From contig JADGEC010000002.1 in the NCBI GenBank assembly GCA_016744575.1, positions 1-64,000 on the forward strand: 64,000 nt of DNA, read 5' to 3'. The position numbers and the translations under genes are program-made. This DNA comes from Sulfurimonadaceae bacterium (GTDB lineage Bacteria; Campylobacterota; Campylobacteria; Campylobacterales; Sulfurimonadaceae). This document shows, one piece after another, positions 8,662-16,256 of this stretch. The first letter of the stretch is position 1, and every line of letters begins with the position of its first letter. The notes beneath the pieces were generated by a model. That model was not told where the DNA came from, searched no databases, and saw only the letters and a program-made list of their open reading frames with translations.

Positions 8662-9606
8662 CTATAAGATCATATTAAAAAGAAAGCCAATCGCCATGAT
8701 ACCTATGCCGATGATGGCAAAAAAGGTGGCAATAAGTCTAACGTGCAGGACCTGCTTTAAGATGATGGCTTCAGGCAGACTCAGTGCTGTGACCGCCATC
8801 ATAAAACTTAGGGCGGAGCCAAGTAGCATCCCCTTCTCTGTGAGAACCTCTACCAGTGGCATCACTCCGGCAGCCGATGAGTACATCGGTATGCCCATCA
8901 AGACTGCCAGTGGTACGGCATACCAAGCATCGCCACCGGTGTACTCGGCGATCAGTTCAGCCGGGATGTAGCCGTGAAACCAAGCCCCTACTGCCACACC
9001 GACCAAGACCCAGAGGTAGATCTTCTTAAAGATATCATAAGTGGCGTTCCATGCTTCGCGAAGGCGCTCAGTGAAGCTGCTTTGTGTCGCCGTGACATGC
9101 AGGTCTCCTGAGAGTGCAGGGACATCGAGCAGGACATACTGCTCTGCATTTGTCCTGCCTATCAGCCAGCCGCCGATGATGGCGACAGCCAGTCCAAAAG
9201 CGATGTAGATAGCCGCGACTTTAAAGCCGAAAAGGCCAAAGAGCATGGCAATGGCTATCTCATTGTTCAGAGGTGCACTGATAAGAAAGGAGAAGGTGAC
9301 ACCGATGGGGATACGAGCCTGTAAAAATCCCAGAAAAAGAGGAATAGCTGAACAGGTACAAAATGGGGTGATGATACCAAATAGAGCAGCGAGGATATTA
9401 CCGGTAAACTCCCCCTTACCAGCTAGATAAGCCCGTACCATCTCCGTGTTGAACCAGGTACGTAGCAAAGAGACACCGAAGATGATGGTGATAAGCAAAA
9501 ACCAGATCTTTATCGTATCGTAGATAAAAAAGTGGATAGCATCCGCCAGTCTACCTTCAAGCCCTATGGTCTCAAAGACAAATTGCCCACTTAGTTCATG
9601 CCACAT
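8662..9606 (-). CDS. ArsP-type permease (DUF318)
   Basis: 314-residue integral membrane permease of the ArsP_1/DUF318 family (PF03773). It has about eight helices, with the family signature TPFCTCSAIPLF (C83, C85) in the first half and MGIPMYSSAAG in the second. ArsP members export trivalent organoarsenicals, and the operon context (arsR, arsC) supports metalloid export. It starts on the base directly after the arsC stop (stop 9607-9609, ATG 9604-9606), so the two are probably translationally coupled. Whether it moves inorganic arsenite is unproven. Confidence 0.85.
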   Translation of the reverse strand: MWHELSGQFVFETIGLEGRLADAIHFFIYDTIKIWFLLITIIFGVSLLRTWFNTEMVRAYLAGKGEFTGNILAALFGIITPFCTCSAIPLFLGFLQARIPIGVTFSFLISAPLNNEIAIAMLFGLFGFKVAAIYIAFGLAVAIIGGWLIGRTNAEQYVLLDVPALSGDLHVTATQSSFTERLREAWNATYDIFKKIYLWVLVGVAVGAWFHGYIPAELIAEYTGGDAWYAVPLAVLMGIPMYSSAAGVMPLVEVLTEKGMLLGSALSFMMAVTALSLPEAIILKQVLHVRLIATFFAIIGIGIMAIGFLFNMIL

Positions 9607-10020
9607 CTAGCAGAGCTCTTCTTTGATGATCGGTAAAAGCTCTTCCTCGATCAATGCAAGGGTCTTCGCATACTCCTCAACGGCTTTACCACTTGGGTCA
9701 TCAAAGCCGACATGGATGGTCTTGACCGCTTTTGGAAATACCGGACAGGTCTCTTTGGCGTGGTCACAGACAGTGACGATGAGGTCAAAGGCAGTGTCTA
9801 AGACTGTCTCTATGACTTTGGAGTGGTACTGCTCTTTCCAGTAGCCTTTTGATTTGAGCAGGGCCTGTGCATTTGGATTGACTTTACCGCTGGCTTTTAC
9901 ACCGGAGCTTTGTGCGTAGGCACAGTCGCTGAGTCTGGCATTGATAAGTGCTTCAGCCATGATGGAGCGGCAGCTGTTACCCGTGCATAAGATCAGTACA
10001 TTCTTTTTAGGAGTCGTCAT
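9607..10020 (-). CDS. arsC: Arsenate reductase, thioredoxin-coupled type
   Basis: Low-molecular-weight phosphatase-fold arsenate reductase, 137 residues. The P-loop is C12-TGNS-C-R18 (CX5R), and the two further redox cysteines C85 and C92 (VCDHAKETC) complete the cysteine relay used to reduce arsenate to arsenite with thioredoxin. Start chosen at ATG 10020 (MTTPKK) after an AGAAGAG-like site; an in-frame ATG at 10068 would overlap arsR and adds residues unlike the family. Second gene of the ars operon. A second, unrelated arsC lies at 52256-52606. Confidence 0.9.
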   Translation of the reverse strand: MTTPKKNVLILCTGNSCRSIMAEALINARLSDCAYAQSSGVKASGKVNPNAQALLKSKGYWKEQYHSKVIETVLDTAFDLIVTVCDHAKETCPVFPKAVKTIHVGFDDPSGKAVEEYAKTLALIEEELLPIIKEELC

Positions 10021-10055
10021 CTTTTCTCTTCTTTCTGTTTTGTTAGGATGTAAGC

Positions 10056-10382
10056 TCATAGAATGCATCCTTTTTCACTATCACAACTTTTTACGAGCGG
10101 TGGCAGTGGTATGTCTAGTGTGCGTATCTCCTCGATGGACTGTAGACGAAAACGGTCCATCGGCGAACGGATGGAGTAGTAGGCCCAGGTCCCTCTGCGG
10201 TCGACGCGTAAAAAGCCAGCCTCTTTCAAGATCTTTAGATGGCGGGAAAGGCGTGACTGGATCATCCCAAACGACTCCTGCAGATCACCAACGCATAATG
10301 CCCCGTGTTGGTCCAGAAAACGTAAGATCATGATGCGAGTCTCATCTTTGAGTGCTGCGACACTTTTTAAGAATATCTCCAA
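10056..10382 (-). CDS. arsR: ArsR family arsenic repressor
   Basis: 108-residue winged-helix repressor of the ArsR/SmtB family. The helix-turn-helix is about residues 45-65 (QSRLSRHLKILKEAG). The classical CVC metal site of E. coli ArsR is not complete: only C30 (ALCVGDL) is present, while two cysteines lie at the extreme C-terminus (C100 and C106), a layout resembling ArsR proteins with C-terminal arsenite sites. Start is TTG 10382, with AAAGGA 7 nt upstream and no in-frame ATG nearby. Probably autoregulates the arsR-arsC-permease-thioredoxin operon through the palindrome at 10422-10445. Confidence 0.88.
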   Translation of the reverse strand: MEIFLKSVAALKDETRIMILRFLDQHGALCVGDLQESFGMIQSRLSRHLKILKEAGFLRVDRRGTWAYYSIRSPMDRFRLQSIEEIRTLDIPLPPLVKSCDSEKGCIL

Positions 10383-10421
10383 TGTCCGATCCTTTTACAG
10401 CATTGTAGCAGAGTTATTATA

Positions 10422-10445
10422 ATATATCAAGATATATTGATATAT
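10422..10445. promoter_or_regulatory. Palindromic operator between arsR and small Cys-protein gene
   Basis: Perfect inverted repeat: ATATATCAA (10422-10430), 6-nt spacer, TTGATATAT (10437-10445). It lies 39 nt upstream of arsR and 51 nt upstream of the divergent gene at 10497, the expected place and symmetry for an ArsR dimer site. A TACAAT -10 for arsR lies just downstream on the minus strand. It could control both directions. Confidence 0.7.
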
Positions 10446-10496
10446 AGGGCTTTAAACTATCTTTGCTAAGATTCTATCACTAAAAAGGGGTAGAAG

Positions 10497-10643
10497 ATGA
10501 ATGTAGATAAAGCCTGTAATAATGAACGATGTATGAAACATGAGCTCTGTGCTCGCTATGAAGCATGGTCTAAAGGTGATCAGAACTATAAGACGTTCAA
10601 AGGTACTGAGCAGAAGGGTTGTGGACAGTTTATCCAGAAATAG
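10497..10643 (+). CDS. Small cysteine-containing protein
   Basis: 48-residue cytoplasmic protein with four cysteines (C7, C12, C18, C42) plus H15, Tyr- and Trp-containing core (ARYEAWSKGD) and a GCGQFI tail. ATG at 10497 follows AAGGGG (about 10485-10490). The spacing of cysteines suggests a metal- or cluster-binding mini-domain; I do not recognise a named family with certainty. It is divergent from arsR, sharing the palindromic control region, so it may respond to arsenite or another thiophilic ion. Confidence 0.6.
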   Translation: MNVDKACNNERCMKHELCARYEAWSKGDQNYKTFKGTEQKGCGQFIQK

Positions 10644-10721
10644 GGTTGAAGATATCCACGTGTTCACACTGTTAACGCAACTGTGTTATGCTTTGGCCAA
10701 CTTTGACCATAAGGATAGATA

Positions 10722-11276
10722 ATGAGAAAACGTATACTGATCACCATGGCGCTGGCCTCACTGCTACTGGCTGGAAATGCATTCGCATGTCCAAACAAAC
10801 ACGGGGTACATACTTCTAAATCACAGATGCATGGAAGCAAACGTGGGCACTCGACGAAGCATGTCGTGAAAAAGGTCATCGCGGCAGTGAGTCAAACGGG
10901 TATAGATGCAGAACAGACTCAGCAGGTCACTGCGGCGATCAACACGTTCAAAGCGACCAATATGAAGATCAAAGCCTCTAAGAAGATGCCACTTGATGCC
11001 TTTAAAGATGACGGCTTTGACAAAAAAGCCTTTATGATAACGGTGATGGCTCCTCAACAGGCCAAAGCAATGGCTAAAGCTGACCTTCTCGAGAGTGTCT
11101 ATGGCATCTTGGATGCTGAACAGAAAAAGATCTTCAAGCGCGCCTGCACATCATCTATGATAGAGAAGTCCATCAAAAAAGGTATGGTGAAAGGTCATAT
11201 GATGAAGAACAGAAAATCTTGTGGTAAATGTCAGCACGCAGTGATAACTGACGTTGAAGTACCAAAAGGGAAGTGA
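10722..11276 (+). CDS. Periplasmic CpxP/Spy-like protein
   Basis: 184 residues with a signal peptide (residues 1-22, cut after AFA). The mature protein begins with a His-, Ser-, Cys-containing segment (CPNKHGVH), then a helical part with a spacing like Spy/CpxP/ZraP proteins (repeated LTxxQ-like helices, here FMITVMAPQQAKAMAKADLLESV... and ILDAEQKKIFK), and a basic, Met/His/Cys-rich tail (CGKCQH). Family members are periplasmic chaperones or metal-stress proteins. It sits 78 nt behind the small Cys protein, possibly in one metal-stress transcript. Identity rests on pattern, not on a strict motif. Confidence 0.6.
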   Translation: MRKRILITMALASLLLAGNAFACPNKHGVHTSKSQMHGSKRGHSTKHVVKKVIAAVSQTGIDAEQTQQVTAAINTFKATNMKIKASKKMPLDAFKDDGFDKKAFMITVMAPQQAKAMAKADLLESVYGILDAEQKKIFKRACTSSMIEKSIKKGMVKGHMMKNRKSCGKCQHAVITDVEVPKGK

Positions 11277-11695
11277 TCCTTTAACGAGTGCTTCTATAGT
11301 CGGCTACTATCTCTTTGACGGCCCCGTCGAAGCGTCTATAGCCGACCTTGTGAATGAGCAGACTCTTTTCAAGCTTCATTACGAGGCTTTAAAGTGTCTT
11401 CGCTTCGTAACCACTTCATCAGGTACTGACTTGCAGTACTCCTGACATCATGATACGACTCCTACAGACATTTAAGTATCTCTCTATCTTCATCCATGAC
11501 AATCTTATGAAATAGCACTACTGCGACTTCTCACTACCAACTCTGAAAACATAGTTTCGCTAATAGACAATAAGAGTAATAAGCTATACAAGAAAAGTCC
11601 CACTATTAAGGATCGGATGAGTAGATCATTAGTTAGACTAATAAAATATATATCTAAATATTATAGTAAACTTAACAACCGCATCTACTCAATAA
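11277..11695. other. Intergenic region with hairpins, no gene seen
   Basis: No convincing coding frame. It holds a nested hairpin: outer arms GTCGGCTA (11299-11306) and TAGCCGAC (11339-11346), inner arms GACGG/CCGTC (11317-11328). Further right an AT-rich stretch is bounded by TGAGTAGAT (11618-11626) and ATCTACTCA (11683-11691) and contains the small palindrome ATTAGT-tag-ACTAAT (11628-11642). Confidence 0.5.
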
Positions 11696-11710
11696 AGATA
11701 ATCGTTATCA
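11696..11710. promoter_or_regulatory. Candidate Fur box with -10 downstream
   Basis: AGATAATCGTTATCA is a 7-1-7 palindrome differing at two positions from the Fur core TGATAATnATTATCA. A TATACT -10 box follows at 11724-11729, so a bound repressor would cover the -35 region of the gene at 11759. Confidence 0.5.
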
Positions 11711-11758
11711 ATTAAAGAGTCGTTATACTTCTGCCAACTTATCCAAAAGGAAACAAAT

Positions 11759-11908
11759 ATGAAAACGATCATCTTAGCGACTATCTTGACTATCAGTGCA
11801 CTACAGGCAGAGGACGTCGTCCACTATGATAAAAAAGAGGCGAAGGCTTCAAGTATGAGTAAGCCAAATCATCCAAACAGTGACCTCTACACAAAAAAAG
11901 GAAAATAA
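11759..11908 (+). CDS. Small secreted protein
   Basis: 49 residues. Residues 1-18 form a clear signal peptide (MKTIILATILTISALQA, cleavage before E-D), leaving a 31-residue hydrophilic mature peptide with two Lys-rich ends. ATG 11759 follows AAAAGG at 11745-11750. The stop overlaps the ATG of the next, interrupted frame (TAATG), implying these were a coupled pair. Function unknown; the upstream Fur-like box suggests iron control. Confidence 0.5.
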   Translation: MKTIILATILTISALQAEDVVHYDKKEAKASSMSKPNHPNSDLYTKKGK

Positions 11909-12036
11909 TGTTTGATTGGGAATTTGATCATATACTGGGGAACCTGTAGGACTTACACCTACAAGGACTACCTCTTGCACAATTGACTGAAAATTCCTTT
12001 TCCTGGCTAGCTCTCCATCGACCTTGTGCTAAATAG
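11908..12036 (+). pseudogene. Interrupted reading frame behind the secreted peptide
   Basis: ATG 11908 overlaps the preceding stop. After 13 codons there is an in-frame TAG (11947-11949), then 28 further coding-like codons to a second TAG (12034-12036). The start (MFDWEF) and the LQGLPLAQLT segment faintly recall the N-terminus of polar amino-acid ABC permeases, but this is weak. A short inverted repeat TGTAGG/CCTACA flanks the first stop. Best read as a decayed or truncated second gene of a small operon. Confidence 0.3.
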
Positions 12037-12129
12037 CAGCGTTCGTATCCAAAAAAACGATGAAGATCTATCAGAGTAGGAGAGATCTTTATCTCAATCA
12101 GATAGACTCTTATTTCAAAAGAGGAAACG

Positions 12130-13107
12130 ATGCAAACGCTGATATTATTGAACAAAAGGTCGCTAGAGCATTTCCCGGTGCAGCTTTTTGCTGTTATCAT
12201 GGGCCTCTCCGGCCTGACTATCGTCTATGCCAAAGCGTACCACCTTCTCGCTACGCCTTATGGCATCTATGAGACTTTACTTTGGATCGACACACTTCTT
12301 TTTTTCTGGTTCTTCACAGCCTACGTACTAAAATGGCTTTATTACCCAGAGGCTGTTCAAAAAGAGTCGCAGCACCCCATAAAAAGTTCGTTTATGGCGA
12401 CGATCTCGATGAGTTTTCTACTGCTTTCCATCGCTTATTATGATTATGCTCCGACCGTCTCCATCTTGTTCTGGTATATCGGTGCACCGCTTCAACTGTT
12501 CTTTATGCTTAGCATCATCCGGTACTGGATCTATGATGAGCTGAAGATCGTACATAGTAATCCGGCCTGGTTTATCCCTATCGTAGGTAATGTACTTGTC
12601 CCGGTAGTGGGCATCGAGGCTGCACCACTGTTTGTCTCACTTTTCTATTTTGTCATCGGGATGTTCTTCTGGCTAGTCTTCTTCGTCATCGTGATGAACC
12701 GGATCGTCTTTCACCATCGGCTTGCAAAGAGATTGATACCGACGCTTTTTATCTTCATCGCACCGCCTGCGCTTGGATTTATCAGTTATTTTCGCCTCAC
12801 ATCGGGCAGTGTCGATATGGTGAGTATGTCCCTCTATTTCATAGCTCTGTTTATCTTTGTCTTACTGCTGTTCATGATCAGGATGTATGACAGGTCCCAG
12901 TTCTTTATCTCATGGTGGGCCTATACCTTTCCCCTTGCCGCACTGACGATAGCGACACTGCTGCTGCATGGGGCACTTCAGACTACGACGACATACTATG
13001 GCTCGATCTTTTTGATGATCCTGACAACAGGGGTCATAGGTCATGTGACACTAAAGACGTTGCAGGGATGCAGAGAAGAGAAGATATGTGTTTTGGAGGA
13101 AGATTAA
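12130..13107 (+). CDS. SLAC1/TehA-type anion channel or transporter
   Basis: 325-residue membrane protein with about ten helices and almost no soluble part, matching the TDT/SLAC1 family (PF03595: TehA, Mae1, plant SLAC1). Family-typical features are the N-terminal HFPVQLFAVIMGLSGL, mid-protein NPAWFIPIVGNVLVP, and APPALGFISY. Members carry anions or C4-dicarboxylates, or confer tellurite resistance; the substrate is not readable here. ATG 12130 follows AGAGG. It is followed after 1 nt by the DUF302 gene, with GGAGGA inside its own 3' end, so they are one transcript. Confidence 0.8.
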   Translation: MQTLILLNKRSLEHFPVQLFAVIMGLSGLTIVYAKAYHLLATPYGIYETLLWIDTLLFFWFFTAYVLKWLYYPEAVQKESQHPIKSSFMATISMSFLLLSIAYYDYAPTVSILFWYIGAPLQLFFMLSIIRYWIYDELKIVHSNPAWFIPIVGNVLVPVVGIEAAPLFVSLFYFVIGMFFWLVFFVIVMNRIVFHHRLAKRLIPTLFIFIAPPALGFISYFRLTSGSVDMVSMSLYFIALFIFVLLLFMIRMYDRSQFFISWWAYTFPLAALTIATLLLHGALQTTTTYYGSIFLMILTTGVIGHVTLKTLQGCREEKICVLEED

Positions 13108-13108
13108 G

Positions 13109-13615
13109 ATGGAAAAAAGAAGTCTATTAGTCGGGACCGTCCTTGGGTTGGTCATCAGTCTGTTTGTTGTTGGAGTGGCTTTTAAGATAGCGGCACCGAC
13201 GATGTTCTTTAAAGAGGTGAGCTCACCTTACGATTTCGATAAAAGTGTCAGGCTTATCAGCGAAAGGATAGACAAGCAGGAGGGCTGGCATGTGACGACT
13301 ATCATCGATCAGCGTCAGGAAGTTCTCGATCATGGCGGCCTGGATGTCGGTCAGGTCAAGGTCATAAAGTTTTGTAACGGAAGCCTTTCGGGTGAGATGC
13401 TCTCTGCAGATATGTCGAAGATCATGGCTGTGAAGATGCCGCTTAGTATTGCAGTGTATGAGAAAAGTGACGGAAGGGTGACCATAGGTCTGATGAATGG
13501 CTACCTGATGGCCCGTCTTTTCAGTGGAAGTCGAGAGGGTGATCTGATGGAGCGTGTGGTCACTGATATGGAATCGATCCTTGGATTTTTGCATTTTAGA
13601 TATACGATATTTTAA
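13109..13615 (+). CDS. DUF302 domain protein, membrane anchored
   Basis: 168 residues. One N-terminal helix (about residues 6-28) anchors a DUF302 domain (PF03625; about 35-168), recognised from SPYDFDKSVRLISERIDKQEGW near the start and FCNGSLSGEML, M-PLSIAVYEKSDG later (the pieces are separated). DUF302 proteins are small, often periplasmic, of unknown biochemistry and frequent in sulfur oxidisers. ATG 13109 with GGAGGA at 13095-13100 was chosen over an upstream TTG lying inside the previous gene. Confidence 0.75.
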   Translation: MEKRSLLVGTVLGLVISLFVVGVAFKIAAPTMFFKEVSSPYDFDKSVRLISERIDKQEGWHVTTIIDQRQEVLDHGGLDVGQVKVIKFCNGSLSGEMLSADMSKIMAVKMPLSIAVYEKSDGRVTIGLMNGYLMARLFSGSREGDLMERVVTDMESILGFLHFRYTIF

Positions 13616-13628
13616 ATAAGGACAGAGC

Positions 13629-13979
13629 ATGATGCCATTTTCAGATGAGGATATCTATGAAGCCGTCAACGGCCATCTTCCGGGGGTCAGTACCTATGTG
13701 GACTCTCATGGTGGAGGGATCACTCTATTGGGTGTAAAAGATAGCACCGTTTACATCCGACTTATAGGTACTTGTCAAGGCTGTACCATGAGTCTGATGA
13801 CGACAAAGATGGTCGTGCAAAAAGAGCTTAGAAGAGTTATCCATCCGGAGTTGAACATCATCAATGATGACGGCACTCCGGAGAACACTCCCCCCGAAGG
13901 TCTATTTAAAGTATCTGAACCTGTGATAGTTCAGGGCTCAAATGAGGGATGGATAGATAAGATAAAGCGCATCTTTTAA
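13629..13979 (+). CDS. NifU-like C-terminal domain protein
   Basis: 116-residue cytoplasmic protein with the NifU C-terminal fold (PF01106). The cluster-binding motif is C49-Q-G-C52 in GTCQGCTMS, preceded by HGGGITLLGVKDSTVYIRL. Such proteins are Fe-S cluster scaffolds or carriers (Nfu). The C-terminal 35 residues after the domain are unusual in being Pro/Glu-rich and then basic. It is 13 nt behind the DUF302 gene with AAGGA, so likely cotranscribed with the SLAC1-type gene. Confidence 0.85.
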   Translation: MMPFSDEDIYEAVNGHLPGVSTYVDSHGGGITLLGVKDSTVYIRLIGTCQGCTMSLMTTKMVVQKELRRVIHPELNIINDDGTPENTPPEGLFKVSEPVIVQGSNEGWIDKIKRIF

Positions 13980-14062
13980 AGTCCTTTACTCTCTTTTTAT
14001 AGCATCCATATTAGTTATGATTTCCACAAGATGAATGAGAACACTAAGATCGAAGGAGATCG

Positions 14063-15016
14063 ATGAAGTTGACATTTTTAGGGACAAGTGCGGGGAAGCC
14101 TACTAAAGAGCGAAATGTATCGGCGCTTGGATTGGAACTTGACCAGGAAGGTAAGTGGTACCTTTTTGATTGTGGTGAGGCGACGCAGCATCAGATCATG
14201 AAAAGTAAGCTCTCTATCGCTAAGATCGACAGCATCTTTATCACGCATCTGCATGGTGATCACTATTACGGATTACCGGGGATCTTGGCTAGTAAAAAGC
14301 TTGATGGAGCTTTGAGACCTTTGAGTATCTATGGTCCCAAAGGGATCAAAAAGTTTCTGGAGTGCGTCACTGACCTTTCAAAAGAGAGTCTTGGTTATGT
14401 TTTGAGCATCATCGAGTTCACCGTAGAAGAGACCTATATATTTGACAGGTTCACCTTGAAAGTCTTGCCGCTTATTCACTCCATAGAGAGTCATGCTTTC
14501 TACATCAAAGAGAAGGCTATGGACAGCAGGCTTGATGAGAAGAGACTGCGAGAGATAGGGTTGGAACCATCACCACTATATGGTGAACTCAAAAAAGGAA
14601 AAAAGATAACATCTCAAGGGCAGATCGTGGACCCAAAGGATTTTATGCTTGAGCCAATAGCTGGAAGATCGCTGATCATCGCCGGAGATAACAGTACCCC
14701 TGCCGTTTTGGGAGAGTATCTGGTAGATCTTGACCTTTTGGTGCATGAGTGCACCTATACCCAGCAGGTCTATGATGAGCTGTCTACAAAGTATCTGCAC
14801 ACTACTGCAAAAGATCTCGGTATGACAGTTCAAGAAAAAGGTGTCAAAAACCTCATTGCTAATCATATTAGTTCCCGATATGCCAAGAACAGTACGCATA
14901 GCGTCGAGACGATCTACGATGAGATAGAGCACGATTTTGAGGGCCGACTCTTTATTGCGGATGATCTCGATGTCTATTATCTGGGCAGAGATGGTGTCGT
15001 TGATAGATCGATATGA
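14063..15016 (+). CDS. rnz: Ribonuclease Z
   Basis: 317-residue metallo-beta-lactamase-fold endonuclease that removes the 3' trailer from tRNA precursors. The zinc motif is H62-L-H64-G-D66-H67 in THLHGDHYYGLPG; further ligands lie in LIHSIESHAF, IIAGDNS and ANHISSRY. Length fits the short-form (bacterial) RNase Z. ATG 14063 follows GAAGGAGA with ideal spacing. No operon partner is evident: 83 nt separate it from the NifU-like gene. Confidence 0.92.
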   Translation: MKLTFLGTSAGKPTKERNVSALGLELDQEGKWYLFDCGEATQHQIMKSKLSIAKIDSIFITHLHGDHYYGLPGILASKKLDGALRPLSIYGPKGIKKFLECVTDLSKESLGYVLSIIEFTVEETYIFDRFTLKVLPLIHSIESHAFYIKEKAMDSRLDEKRLREIGLEPSPLYGELKKGKKITSQGQIVDPKDFMLEPIAGRSLIIAGDNSTPAVLGEYLVDLDLLVHECTYTQQVYDELSTKYLHTTAKDLGMTVQEKGVKNLIANHISSRYAKNSTHSVETIYDEIEHDFEGRLFIADDLDVYYLGRDGVVDRSI

Positions 15017-15163
15017 CCTTCAGCTCTCATCATAGAACAGTCCCTACTTCATGACTCATAGAAAAAGATAGTTGTGCAATATAGTCTATGAAGCTGTAGT
15101 GCCTCATAGGACTGTGAGAGAAGTCCAACTAGCCCAGAGACACCAGTTTTTTCAGCTTTATTG

Positions 15164-15202
15164 TGACGATTAAATTAAATATTTATTTTATTTTAATCGT
15201 CA
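15164..15202. promoter_or_regulatory. 39-bp palindromic operator, copy 1
   Basis: Inverted repeat TGACGATTAAA (15164-15174) and TTTAATCGTCA (15192-15202) around a 17-nt AT-only spacer. A TATACT -10 box lies 6 nt further (15209-15214) and the cytochrome ATG is 26 nt after that. Copy 2 at 21429-21467 is 33/39 identical, equally long and has the same 6-nt distance to its -10, including a matched A/T to G/C change at symmetric positions 6 and 34. Confidence 0.7.
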
Positions 15203-15240
15203 GATAACTATACTTTCATCAATGATATCAAGGAGTGCTT

Positions 15241-15945
15241 ATGTTTAGACTACTTCTTATGAACTTTTTACTGCTGGGCTTTACTGCTTGTCATGATGAT
15301 AGACAGACAGTAGAGTTTGACGGTAAGCTGCTTACCGAAAAGTATTGTTCTTCCTGTCATGACCTGCATATCCCACCTGTTATCTCTGATGATGAGCTGG
15401 CTCCGCCGATGTTGGCTATATCTGTGCATATTCCTGAGCTTGTCAGCGTTTCAAATGAGAGCGAAAGGACATCAAAAGCTATCGACTTTGTAGTGGACTA
15501 TGTACGTGACCCTTCTGCAGAGAAGGCATTTTGTGATAAAAAAAGCATCAAGCGGTATGGACTTATGCCATCACAAAAAGAGCGTGTGAGCAAAGAGGAA
15601 GCCAAAGCCATCGCAACATACATGTTTCAACACTACACTCAGGAGAACCTTACGAAGAAGATGAAGGAAAAAGTGGAGTTTGATGCACTTGATCCTGGGA
15701 GAAAAGTGGCGCTGAAGTACCGATGTCTGGGATGTCACAAAGTAGACAGGAAGCTGATAGGCCCTTCGTTCATAGCTATCGCTAAAAGGCATGTTGATGC
15801 AAAAGAGAAGATGATAAAGAGTATTAAAGAGGGAAGTAAAGAGAGATGGGAGAGTTCAAATGGTGCCATTATGCCACCATTTAAACAGATAAGTGATGAT
15901 GAACTGGAGATACTCTTGGTATGGATATTGGGCTTTGATACTTAG
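15241..15945 (+). CDS. Dihaem c-type cytochrome lipoprotein
   Basis: 234 residues with two cytochrome c domains. Haem motifs are C36-S-S-C39-H40 and C162-L-G-C165-H166; candidate distal methionines lie in YGLMPSQ and GAIMPPF. The N-terminus is a short signal peptide with a possible lipobox (GFTA-C17), so the mature protein may be a lipoprotein facing the periplasm. Electron-transfer role; partner unknown. ATG 15241 with AAGGAG at 15230-15235 was chosen over the overlapping GTG at 15235. It stands alone and is preceded by the 39-bp palindrome, so its expression is probably regulated by the same factor as the NifX-like gene. Confidence 0.85.
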   Translation: MFRLLLMNFLLLGFTACHDDRQTVEFDGKLLTEKYCSSCHDLHIPPVISDDELAPPMLAISVHIPELVSVSNESERTSKAIDFVVDYVRDPSAEKAFCDKKSIKRYGLMPSQKERVSKEEAKAIATYMFQHYTQENLTKKMKEKVEFDALDPGRKVALKYRCLGCHKVDRKLIGPSFIAIAKRHVDAKEKMIKSIKEGSKERWESSNGAIMPPFKQISDDELEILLVWILGFDT

Positions 15946-16202
15946 TCAATAAATCTGGACTTGCAGGAAGGGCTACCATATAAAGGTAGAGTGCCATCTT
16001 GCCTGTAATACCTCATGATACCTGATCTCAGTGACTTTCGTCGATGCATGAAGAGACTTTTGAACAGATAGTCCCGATTCGCCTTGCCGTCATCGGTCAG
16101 CTTGGTGCTGTTAAGGAGCCAAAAGGGACTGAAAAGGGATATTTTCCTTGTAGAAAACGCTGGACCTTCTGAATCATCATCTGATCTACACAAACTCTTC
16201 AC
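15942..16202 (-). CDS. Short hypothetical frame or gene relic
   Basis: 86 codons from a GTG at 16202, ending in a TAA that overlaps the cytochrome stop. Composition looks protein-like (LTDDGKANRDYLFKSLF, RYYRQDGTLPLYG) but no ribosome site or family is recognised and no signal or membrane segment is present. It fills most of the 311-nt gap before the kinase gene and may be the tail of a lost gene; the start is a guess. Confidence 0.25.
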   Translation of the reverse strand: MKSLCRSDDDSEGPAFSTRKISLFSPFWLLNSTKLTDDGKANRDYLFKSLFMHRRKSLRSGIMRYYRQDGTLPLYGSPSCKSRFID

Positions 16203-16256
16203 ACAAATACGATAAAATCATATATAAGTTTATAATATTTTATAAGGTTAGAAAAT

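Noticed and set aside
11254..11445. 63-codon TTG frame overlapping the CpxP-like gene end
   Set aside because: Starts within another gene, no ribosome site, and the region is dominated by a hairpin.
11947..11949. In-frame TAG read as a recoded (pyrrolysine-type) codon
   Set aside because: No pyl genes or methylamine context; decay of a small gene is simpler.
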